Below, piece by piece: positions 42,722-50,108 of a DNA stretch of 64,000 bases (within the stretch, counting starts at the first letter, position 1; every line of letters begins with the position of its first letter). Source of the stretch: Simkaniaceae bacterium. Its GTDB lineage: Bacteria > Chlamydiota > Chlamydiia > Chlamydiales > JACRBE01. The stretch is taken from assembly GCA_022763045.1 (NCBI GenBank), contig JALEGI010000014.1:94768-158767 (forward strand), in the 5' to 3' direction. The position numbers and the translations under genes were made by a program. The notes under the pieces were generated by a model. The model saw only the letters and a program-made list of their open reading frames with translations. It was not told the DNA's origin and made no database searches.

Positions 42722-42840
42722 ATTTTTATGTCTTGTAGTGGAGTTAAGAATGGGGTACATAAATTTAGTTTCTTCTCTTTCATAGATTGTCTTAAATATT
42801 TTCTTCTTATATCCTTGTTGCCGATTGCTAGGAGTGTAAG

Positions 42841-43881
42841 ATGAAATCGTCAAAATGGACGGTTGTAGGAGCAGGCCCAGCTGGTATTGCAGCGGTGGGA
42901 AAACTCCTTGATTTAGGGATTGAGGGTAAAGAGATTGCCTGGATTGATCCTAAGTTTGGAGTTGGGGACTTTGGAGCCAAGTGGCACAGCGCCCCATCCT
43001 ATACAAAGGTCTCTTCATTTCTACGGTTTCTCTACTCGTGTCCCTCATTTAACTACTCTGAGTGCGATGAAGACTTTGCCATTCACGAGTTTGACCAAGA
43101 ATCGACCTGTCAGCTTGGCTATGTAACCCCACCACTTGCTTGGGTCTGTAAGCAGCTCAAGGGACGGGTCTCTCCAATACAAGATAAACTTCTCATGCTC
43201 GACATGGTTGAGGGAAAGTGGAAGCTCCAGTGCCGCAATAGCTCTTTTACCACTGACAATGTGATTTTAGCGATGGGCGCAGAGCCCAAAGCGCCCGATG
43301 TGCAAGAGGTGGAATCGATTCCACTCGAGCTCGCCTTAGATTCCGAGCGCCTAGCGCAGTATATTAACTCCGATGATGTTGTTGGCGTCTACGGCAGCTC
43401 CCACTCGGCAATGATCGCGCTGCGCAATCTACTTGAGCTACCTGTAAAGGCGATTCTCAATTTCTACCGCTCGCCGATTCGCTATGCGATTGACTTAGAG
43501 GGCTACGCTCTTTTTGAAGGTAGTGGCTTGAAAGGGGAGATCGCCCATTGGGCGCGTGAAAACATCGACGGCAAGTGGCCCGAGCGCCTCCGCCGCATCT
43601 ACGCGCCCGATGAGGCGGCAAAAGAGTTTGAAAAGCGGTGCACCAAAATGATCTACGCCATCGGCTTTGAGCGTCGTCCGCTTCCTGTTTACCGCGGATT
43701 TGGTCCGATTCCCTATCATGAGCGCAGTGGGATCATCGCTCCCGGCCTCTTTGGTCTAGGATCAGCCTTTCCCGAGGCGCGAGCAGACTCTGCAGGGCAC
43801 GTCGAAAAGAGCGTTGGCATTTGGAAGTTTATGGATTTCCTGAATCGTATGCTACCCGTCTGGCTCGCTTATCCCATCTAG
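42841..43881 (+). CDS. FAD-dependent oxidoreductase, monooxygenase-like
   Basis: 346 residues with an N-terminal FAD motif (WTVVGAGPAGIAAVGKLLDLG), a second glycine motif (VVGVYGSSHSAMIAL) for NAD(P) and the ATG-like MIYAIGFERRP. The arrangement suits single-component flavoproteins or monooxygenases. No redox-cysteine pair is seen. AGGAG is seven bases before ATG 42841. Substrate unknown. Confidence 0.75.
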   Translation: MKSSKWTVVGAGPAGIAAVGKLLDLGIEGKEIAWIDPKFGVGDFGAKWHSAPSYTKVSSFLRFLYSCPSFNYSECDEDFAIHEFDQESTCQLGYVTPPLAWVCKQLKGRVSPIQDKLLMLDMVEGKWKLQCRNSSFTTDNVILAMGAEPKAPDVQEVESIPLELALDSERLAQYINSDDVVGVYGSSHSAMIALRNLLELPVKAILNFYRSPIRYAIDLEGYALFEGSGLKGEIAHWARENIDGKWPERLRRIYAPDEAAKEFEKRCTKMIYAIGFERRPLPVYRGFGPIPYHERSGIIAPGLFGLGSAFPEARADSAGHVEKSVGIWKFMDFLNRMLPVWLAYPI

Positions 43882-43892
43882 CATTTCAGTAC

Positions 43893-44165
43893 TTACTGAA
43901 TTTTGCGGAGATAGTCCTTCACAAGCTCCTTTGCTTTGTCTGCAAAGTCGCCTTGCAGTTCAATTGCTCCCTCCTTGACAGAACCGCCACAGGCAAATGA
44001 GTGGCGCAGGCTCTTAGCCAGCTCCTTGATCTCATCGTCGAATAGAGGCAGGCGCGTAATCCGCGTGACAATTTTTTGCCGCCGCCGCTCTTTGTGGATT
44101 TTGAATGGACCAGGGGGACGCTCTTTGGGCGTCTCTACCCAATCTCCTCCGAGGGTGAAGGGCAT
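43893..44165 (-). CDS. SUI1/YciH translation factor
   Basis: 90 residues ending in a SUI1 domain (IVTRITRLPLFDDEIKELAKSLRHSFACGGSVKEGAIELQGD). The bacterial YciH relates to eukaryotic eIF1 and affects start-codon selection. GGAGA precedes ATG 44165. Its start lies inside the release-factor-like gene (31-base overlap), so the two are made together, a pairing that suggests they act in the same step of translation quality control. Length is as usual for YciH. Confidence 0.9.
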   Translation of the reverse strand: MPFTLGGDWVETPKERPPGPFKIHKERRRQKIVTRITRLPLFDDEIKELAKSLRHSFACGGSVKEGAIELQGDFADKAKELVKDYLRKIQ

Positions 44166-44479
44166 TTTTGTCTCCTTGCTCTGCGCTTTTTTTGCTTCTT
44201 AATTTTTTCGGCCTTTAGATCTTTTTTGGTCGCCTCGCCCCGAGCCTTAGCGATTTGCTCGCAGAGCATGCGCCTTGCTAGCCAGCGATTTGTCTCTCTT
44301 GAGCGCTCGCGTCCGCACCGCACCACCGTCTTTGTGGGCAAGTGTTTGAGAACAGCAACGTTGTGTGTCTTATTGACCTTTTGGCCACCCGCACCGCTGC
44401 CAAGAACAAATGATTCTTCGAGGTCATCTTCATGGATGCCTAGACGGCTCATCTCTTTTTGGATCGTTTCGATTTTCAT
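44135..44479 (-). CDS. Release-factor-like GGQ protein (ArfB-like)
   Basis: 114 residues: domain 3 of class I release factors with GSGAGGQKVNKT near residue 28 and a long Lys-rich C-terminal helix (KAEKIKKQKKRRARRQK). The GGQ loop hydrolyses peptidyl-tRNA. Without codon-reading domains the protein resembles ArfB (YaeJ) or mitochondrial MTRFR, which rescue stalled ribosomes; the basic tail reaches into the mRNA channel. The tail and size favour a rescue factor. ATG 44479 has no strong site. Confidence 0.85.
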   Translation of the reverse strand: MKIETIQKEMSRLGIHEDDLEESFVLGSGAGGQKVNKTHNVAVLKHLPTKTVVRCGRERSRETNRWLARRMLCEQIAKARGEATKKDLKAEKIKKQKKRRARRQKCPSPSEEIG

Positions 44480-44526
44480 GTCATTAGTATAGAGGATAAA
44501 ATACCGGTAGTCAATCTACAGAGCTG

Positions 44527-44787
44527 CTTAGATTTTTTTACCACAGAGGACACAGAGAGAGGTTTTCAACCTGATTTCATCAGCTTGAAAGGTTCTCACA
44601 CACACAAAAGGAGCTGCGCCTCTTTTTTTGTATCTTTTGCTTTTCCCGGTTATGTAAATAGATGGTTAGTGAGCCTTAAGGGCTCACAGGGGGCCGCAGA
44701 TTTGCACTAACTCGACGAAGTCGCTAGGGCCTAGCCCTGCGCAAGGAGAGTTAGGGTGAAGATGCGGTGTCATGTGAGGCCGTTAAT
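44527..44787 (+). repeat. Dispersed structured element, copy C (diverged)
   Basis: Lies in the gap between the release-factor-like and DUF378 genes. It starts with a CACAGAG-rich box (44531-44553) and CTGAT/ATCAG, then, after an extra 70 bases or so, P1 GTGAGCC/GGCTCAC (44669-44687), P2 CCGCA (44694-44698) with TGCGG (44763-44767), P3 CTAACTC (44707-44713) with GAGTTAG (44748-44754), and an inner hairpin GGGC/GCCC. Compared with A and B, P1, P2 and P3 all have different bases but keep pairing. The final hairpin of the family is replaced by the terminator at 44790. Confidence 0.8.
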
Positions 44788-44789
44788 AT

Positions 44790-44816
44790 AAAAAAGGGGC
44801 AAAGCCCCCTTTTTTA
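44790..44816. terminator. Bidirectional rho-independent terminator
   Basis: GGGGC (44796-44800), loop AAA, GCCCC (44804-44808), preceded by A6 and followed by T6. In the minus direction it ends the DUF378 gene, whose stop lies at its edge; in the plus direction it ends any transcript of copy C. Confidence 0.9.
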
Positions 44817-45014
44817 TACACGTTTGCGCATTGAATTCCATTGAAAAATCGCCCAAAGAGCCGATAAACCAACAACAATGTAAATCAAGTGAGTGAGCCA
44901 AGAGCCGTAGCCAAAGATATGCTCAACCACATTATAGTCAGATACACCAACGATGCCCCAGTTAAGACCACCAATGATGAGAAGTACCCAACAAATTACA
45001 TCTAATACTTTCAT
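44814..45014 (-). CDS. DUF378 small membrane protein
   Basis: 66 residues with two membrane helices (VLDVICWVLLIIGGLNWGIVG and LTHLIYIVVGLSALWAIF) and the family signature GGLNWG. DUF378 proteins are widespread and of unknown role. Start ATG 45014. It ends within the terminator at 44790-44816. Confidence 0.88.
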   Translation of the reverse strand: MKVLDVICWVLLIIGGLNWGIVGVSDYNVVEHIFGYGSWLTHLIYIVVGLSALWAIFQWNSMRKRV

Positions 45015-45096
45015 CTGTTTTCCTTAGTTTTGTCCCATATAAGGGAAGGTTATTAAAAACATCCAACCCAACATATAGTTAATTTAACTAACAGAT

Positions 45097-45444
45097 TCAA
45101 GTCTTTTTTAAATAATAAAGTCGATTGTTTATTCTTTTAAAGAGGGAGTGCTCGGTAAAAGAGACATCTTGCCCTTGCTGCGAAAGGGTTGCATGGAACT
45201 TCACCCAGTCGGGGCCATGATCTAGAATTTCGAGTCCATCAAAGGAGGTTTGCGCGCAAAACTGTTTAATGGAGGTCGGGGAGACCTTTTCGATTTGCGT
45301 TGATAAGATGTAGTCGACAAGTCCCAGAGCGTAGGCACTATAGCGCGAGCGCATGAGTTTGAGGGGGCTTGGTGCAGGCGTGCCATTGTGGTAGGGCTGG
45401 CAGCACTCTTTGTACTCTTTTTGACTGTGGCATGGACATAACAT
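45097..45444 (-). CDS. ychJ: YchJ-family protein (UPF0225)
   Basis: 115 residues: an N-terminal SEC-C-like CPCHSQKEYKECCQPYH zinc motif then an NTF2-like domain (LMRSRYSAYALGLVDYILSTQ). That is the complete YchJ core. No catalytic activity is established for the family. Length is slightly below the 130-160 typical, mainly at the C-terminus. ATG 45444. Confidence 0.9.
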   Translation of the reverse strand: MLCPCHSQKEYKECCQPYHNGTPAPSPLKLMRSRYSAYALGLVDYILSTQIEKVSPTSIKQFCAQTSFDGLEILDHGPDWVKFHATLSQQGQDVSFTEHSLFKRINNRLYYLKKT

Positions 45445-45473
45445 GCTTGCTAGTATAGATGATTTAAAATAAG

Positions 45474-46910
45474 ATGGACAGTCTAATGGATAAAATGAAG
45501 AAGCTTATGACGATGCCGAATGTCATTGTCACTCTTGGAGTTCTATTTGTTTTCTCTTTCACGATCGCAATCGCTACCGATTTGCGCCCGCATCACTTGC
45601 ACCTAAAATATACCGAATATCAGCAGAATCTCTCTTGGGTGAAAGATCTTCTCACATCGTATAAAGAGCTCTCGTGGTTCTCTGACAAGGAGATGCTTGT
45701 CACGGAAGAAAATCAGGCGAGCAATTCCTCCGATGCCTGGTCGCAGCGACTCTTTGGCGAGCGCAGTATTGAGTTTGACCGCACAATTATGTCAATGCTC
45801 AGCATGCGCACGATTTTAGATGGCAAATACGAAGATTATCTAGAGTTTGTGGCGCATCAAAAAGAGGATGCCCGGCTCAATTGGCAGAGCTTTCAAAATC
45901 TGCAAACTGAGATTCGCGCGATTGTTCGTAGCTATCCAGGATTGAATGAAAACGAGGTGCGTAAAGCGATTGAAGCATCGATCATTATTAATGACTTAGG
46001 AAAGCTCGATCGCATTCGGCAAGTGGCTCGACCCTATGGGGAGTTTCCCCACGATCACAATGAATTTGCCTGCAAAGCGATGCAGCTTTGTCCCCACATT
46101 TTTCCCCTTTGGCAGAGTTTGAGCGCAGAGCAGCAGAAGCTGATTGTCTCAATGAGTGGACTTGCCCCCTACGGAAGGATCACACATTTAGAGGGATCGG
46201 CGGGCATGTTTAAACAGCTGAAAAATTCCCCGATCTTAACTGACAAACCGATCGCATTTGAGATCGGTTTTTTTGTGCATATTTGCGATGTTGCAGGAGC
46301 TTTAGGCCACGTCGATCAGCGCTCGTCTCTCGTCTATGATGAAAATACCCATAAAGCGCTTAGCTGCGTAAAAATGGCTTGCTTGAGCCTAAAAGAGGGC
46401 GATGAGAGCGCAGCGTATGCGAGTTATCTCACCCAAAGAGCTAGCTGGCTCGGTCTTGATGGAGACTCACCTTTGCATCAGGTGCTCGCCCGCATTGGCG
46501 CGATGCTGCGCCTTTTCACTCCAGATGAGGGTAAAATGCTCAAAGAGGCCTTTCTTAAGCTCGCTCCTGAGGCTCTCGCTGACATCGTGGAGGAGTTTAA
46601 TGGGATTCGCGAGCCGCTAGACGCTCTAGCGCCCACAGACATCTCAACTCTGCTTGCGAACCTCTACAACAATTACCATCTGGGCGATCACCACAAAGAG
46701 CGGCTCACTCAGACGATTCATATTGGCCTTCCCTTCATCTCGCAGGTGATCAAGGAGCACAGAAAGGGCGTCTCCAAGAGAAAAATTGACGCCTCCATGC
46801 CGCTCAATTTTCACGAAATTGCACGTATTGCCAAGGAGTCTCCAAGAGAGCTTATTGACCACAAGTTCACGATCTCCAAGACGGGTGAAGTCCACCTTAA
46901 AGGAAAATAA
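45474..46910 (+). CDS. Membrane-anchored protein with an HD-like region
   Basis: 478 residues with an N-terminal membrane anchor (VIVTLGVLFVFSFTIAIAT at about 18-36) and a long helical domain. Segments ASIIINDLGKL and HDHNEFACKAM then FFVHICDVAGALGH resemble an HD-phosphohydrolase layout (HD, x, H, D), but the first motif has Asn in place of His. The fit is loose. It may be a phosphodiesterase or a pseudo-enzyme, facing the periplasm or inclusion. Several ATGs (45474, 45486, 45495) are possible. Confidence 0.5.
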   Translation: MDSLMDKMKKLMTMPNVIVTLGVLFVFSFTIAIATDLRPHHLHLKYTEYQQNLSWVKDLLTSYKELSWFSDKEMLVTEENQASNSSDAWSQRLFGERSIEFDRTIMSMLSMRTILDGKYEDYLEFVAHQKEDARLNWQSFQNLQTEIRAIVRSYPGLNENEVRKAIEASIIINDLGKLDRIRQVARPYGEFPHDHNEFACKAMQLCPHIFPLWQSLSAEQQKLIVSMSGLAPYGRITHLEGSAGMFKQLKNSPILTDKPIAFEIGFFVHICDVAGALGHVDQRSSLVYDENTHKALSCVKMACLSLKEGDESAAYASYLTQRASWLGLDGDSPLHQVLARIGAMLRLFTPDEGKMLKEAFLKLAPEALADIVEEFNGIREPLDALAPTDISTLLANLYNNYHLGDHHKERLTQTIHIGLPFISQVIKEHRKGVSKRKIDASMPLNFHEIARIAKESPRELIDHKFTISKTGEVHLKGK

Positions 46911-46936
46911 TTCTTAATGTTCACTTAATCTTCTAA

Positions 46937-47305
46937 ATGGGTATACTCGCTGTCATGGATATTCTACCTATTTTAGATGCACATAAGTATCTTCCTATTG
47001 TAAACAACAGGAAGCCAATGAGTTACGTCTGCAGGGCTCAGGCCCTTGCTAAGCTGTGTGCGAGCTCAAGTTACCTAAAATCGACCTATCAGCCAGAGGT
47101 GGATCAGTTGAAAGCCGAATTTAAAAGGCGTTTTGCCACTAAGGAAAACCTCTCATTTTATATTCGGCGCCCAAAATCCCCGTTGAGCGCTGTGATCTTA
47201 AGGGTTGCGCCAAATCTCAAGTTGGTAAAACTCCCGTGTGGCCGATCGCCTCTTGAAGCAGCTCAACACTTTAAAAATCATAGAGTTGTTAAACTATTTA
47301 AATAA
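46937..47305 (+). CDS. Unknown small basic protein
   Basis: 122 residues, basic, no membrane helix or known motif; the middle EFKRRFATKENLSFYIRR and the end LEAAQHFKNHRVVKLF are the only regular parts. A second ATG at 46955 may be the real start; neither has a Shine-Dalgarno site. It precedes the HAD/DUF218 gene by 58 bases. Low support for function. Confidence 0.45.
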   Translation: MGILAVMDILPILDAHKYLPIVNNRKPMSYVCRAQALAKLCASSSYLKSTYQPEVDQLKAEFKRRFATKENLSFYIRRPKSPLSAVILRVAPNLKLVKLPCGRSPLEAAQHFKNHRVVKLFK

Positions 47306-47363
47306 TTAGTTTATAAAATAGTTATTTGCTATAATTAAATATATATACTTATGTGTTTTAGTT

Positions 47364-50108
47364 ATGGCAGATTACGTTAAACCTCCTGGTGGGAGCCCCA
47401 CCCACATTGACCCTCCCTCTTTTGGAAGATCTCCTTCAGTAGAGCGGACCGATGCGCGGATTCAGCGGGTAGCTGCGAAGCTGCTCACGGGAGAGACGAG
47501 CACAAAGTCTACTGAAGCGCCTCTCACACGAATTCAAATACGGGAAGATCAAATTGATGAAGCACTAGCGGTCGTTTCTACCTTTCTTAAGAAAGAGGGG
47601 TTAGATATGAAACTCGAGGAATTACCTGCATTTTTGCTCGATCCGACGCGTAAGGGGCTGAATCAAAAGCCACGCGTTGAAGTGCGTGAGGTGAGTGGAG
47701 AGCCGGTTCAGCTAGCCATTGCTCTTAAAGATTCTGACCAAAGAGGGCGCTTCATTGATTTTATGGCGGGAACGGGGTTTGATATCCCTGGTTTTGAAAA
47801 GAGACAGGCCGGTTCAACAACGGTAGAGATGGGAGTCGAGGGGATTTCAAAGAGCTCATCGATCAACTACCTTGCAATTCCAGAGCACTTTGCCCACGCA
47901 CTTGAATTTAGCGGCTACATGCCAGGCTCAGTGATTGATGCAAGAGAAACACAGAGTATTGTGATTGCCGATGCTGACGGGACGATTTGGGAGACGCCGC
48001 GCTCTGGTGAGGAGCCTGAGGCGAGAAACCTTGCCAATTCACCCACCCAAGAGGCTCTTTTAGATTACTTGAGAAATGGCGGTGTGCTTGCGATCAACTC
48101 TGGAAATGATCCACAACGCGTTGCGAGAAAGATTTTAGTTGGTATTCCCTTTGCTGAAAGAGAGGCGCTTTTACCGCGCATTCTAATTGGGGTAAGTGGC
48201 GGAAATGCTTTGATGGCCTTTGCCAAAGATGGGCGTGCCGTTGAGGTGCCCGGTTATCGTGAAGAGGCGCTAACAATGCCTAAAGAAGGGCAGGTGCGTC
48301 CCGATTTCGATGTCATTTATCTCGGAGATGATGGCAGAGCCCGCGGCAATGATATGGATGCCTTCAATGCAGTGGGCCCAGATCGCTCGATTTGTGTGAG
48401 TAACCTCACTCAGGGCATTCCCGATGTTGCAAAAAAGAATCAAATTTACGGAAAAGAGCGTGCTGTTGCCCACGTATTTCGGGCAATCTCCTCGGTAATG
48501 GTCCCCGGTAAGCCACTATTTTCTGATGACAATTTAGAGCAGATCACCTCAGATGCCAAGATCAATAGAGGCGCTGAGCGTCATATGGTGCGCCATAAGT
48601 TTTCAACCTATCTGAAAATTCTCTCACTTGAAAAGCCCGAGTCGTTTGAACCTGGGGGCAAAATTTTTGACACCTTTGCCAAAGAGTACAAAAATGACAT
48701 TGCGATCAAAGTTCTAGAGGATGACTCTCTTGTCGATGCAGCTCTTGCGCAGGTGTCGCTCAAACCGATTGAAGATGAGCCGCTACCAATGACAGCCCAT
48801 CGCATTTTACTTGCTCGTCTCTCGCAGCAAGTTGCCCTCAGTGAGGGGTTGCAAGAGGCAATCGAGTCGACATATAGCGAAATTGATCCTGCAACGGCAG
48901 CGGACTATCGAAGAAGATCGTCACTAGAGGTAAGGCGAATGGGGCCCCAAGAGGTTCCTGGGCTCACTCTTGAGAGAGACACAGGGCTTTTAGCTAGAGT
49001 GAGGCGATTGCACAAAAATTTAAGCACCTACTCAACCGAGCAGTTAAAAGAAGTTGGTGATCGTATAGCCTCTGCCTTTCAGCAGCCAACCGTTTTTAGA
49101 AGGGGTGCTGATGGTTCGGTCAGTAGCACTCGAACAACATTTGATGAGGAAAAGGGTAAAGAGCACGATTTAATTTGGATTAACGGAAACAACGATTTGA
49201 CCCATGTCGATCGCATGGCAAATTTATACCGCAGCTCAGACTCTAACCCTCCTGTGATTGTTTCAGGTTTTGGTGGTCATGGCACGAGCCCTGGATCAAT
49301 TTTCTCTCATACTGAGGCCGATACGATGGGGGCCCACTTTGAGAGAATGGTAATTGGGAAAAATCCCCATGTGTTACTCGAATCCAAAGCTGAAAATAGC
49401 GGGCAGAATATTCAGTTCTCTTTAAAGATGCTAGCAGACAAGGGGCTCTCACCTCGGAATATTGTCATCTCAGGAACGCCATCGGCAGTCTTGAGACAGG
49501 CTGTTAGTTTTATGGCTCAATCGGGTGGCTATGAGTGGGATACAATCACCATTGTTCCCCCTGAGGCTGGAAGCGAGGAGTATGGACAGTACTACAATAC
49601 CAAAGAGAACGCCACAATTTCGATGATTTGCGCTTTGCGTGAGGTCGCCTCATTTGTTGATTATTCGATGAGCTCGCCCTATCTAGCTCCAGTATTTCCC
49701 GATGCGGAAAGTTTCAAAGTTGCCTTGAGCAGTTTCAGTGAGATGTATGAAGTGCTTAGCGGATCGCCCTCTCCAATTTCCGATATTGACGCATTTACCT
49801 CCATTTTTTATGAAGTTGTCCCAGCAAAGCGCGCTTGTGAAGATGCGATCAAAGAGCGCAAAGCCGCAGGGGAGGATACCGTTGAGCTCGAAGCTGAGCT
49901 TGCGGAGTACAAAGGAGCACTTGAGCCCTTCATTGCTCAAATCAAGCCGATGGCGCAATTTTTCCGCGAGAGTTTCGCCGCACTTGAGGTTGCTCATATG
50001 GAGGTGGAGAAAGAGCCTGAGCTCAAGACTCTGATGCGCCTTTTAGCTGAGAAAGATCCAAGGCGAGGCGATCGCACGGCAACCCTTCGCGGACTCGATT
50101 TAGCCTAA
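47364..50108 (+). CDS. HAD-like and DUF218 (YdcF-type) fusion protein
   Basis: 914 residues. After a Pro/Ser-rich, disordered start, a HAD phosphatase-like domain begins with IVIADADGTIWETP (residue about 198, DxDGT) and has motif IV near 320 (GDDGRARGNDMDAF). The C-terminal third has a DUF218 domain: PVIVSGFGGHGTS near 627, then FSHTEADTMG and SPRNIVISGTPS, as in YdcF/SanA, which bind SAM or nucleotide-like ligands. The tail is an acidic helix pair. I know no other example of this fusion. No signal peptide, so a type III effector or cytosolic enzyme is possible. Ends 9 bases inside the NDH-2 gene on the other strand. Confidence 0.75.
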   Translation: MADYVKPPGGSPTHIDPPSFGRSPSVERTDARIQRVAAKLLTGETSTKSTEAPLTRIQIREDQIDEALAVVSTFLKKEGLDMKLEELPAFLLDPTRKGLNQKPRVEVREVSGEPVQLAIALKDSDQRGRFIDFMAGTGFDIPGFEKRQAGSTTVEMGVEGISKSSSINYLAIPEHFAHALEFSGYMPGSVIDARETQSIVIADADGTIWETPRSGEEPEARNLANSPTQEALLDYLRNGGVLAINSGNDPQRVARKILVGIPFAEREALLPRILIGVSGGNALMAFAKDGRAVEVPGYREEALTMPKEGQVRPDFDVIYLGDDGRARGNDMDAFNAVGPDRSICVSNLTQGIPDVAKKNQIYGKERAVAHVFRAISSVMVPGKPLFSDDNLEQITSDAKINRGAERHMVRHKFSTYLKILSLEKPESFEPGGKIFDTFAKEYKNDIAIKVLEDDSLVDAALAQVSLKPIEDEPLPMTAHRILLARLSQQVALSEGLQEAIESTYSEIDPATAADYRRRSSLEVRRMGPQEVPGLTLERDTGLLARVRRLHKNLSTYSTEQLKEVGDRIASAFQQPTVFRRGADGSVSSTRTTFDEEKGKEHDLIWINGNNDLTHVDRMANLYRSSDSNPPVIVSGFGGHGTSPGSIFSHTEADTMGAHFERMVIGKNPHVLLESKAENSGQNIQFSLKMLADKGLSPRNIVISGTPSAVLRQAVSFMAQSGGYEWDTITIVPPEAGSEEYGQYYNTKENATISMICALREVASFVDYSMSSPYLAPVFPDAESFKVALSSFSEMYEVLSGSPSPISDIDAFTSIFYEVVPAKRACEDAIKERKAAGEDTVELEAELAEYKGALEPFIAQIKPMAQFFRESFAALEVAHMEVEKEPELKTLMRLLAEKDPRRGDRTATLRGLDLA

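Noticed and set aside
42557..42853. Minus-strand frame across copy B
   Set aside because: It reads through the structured repeat, lacks a ribosome site and has no homology.
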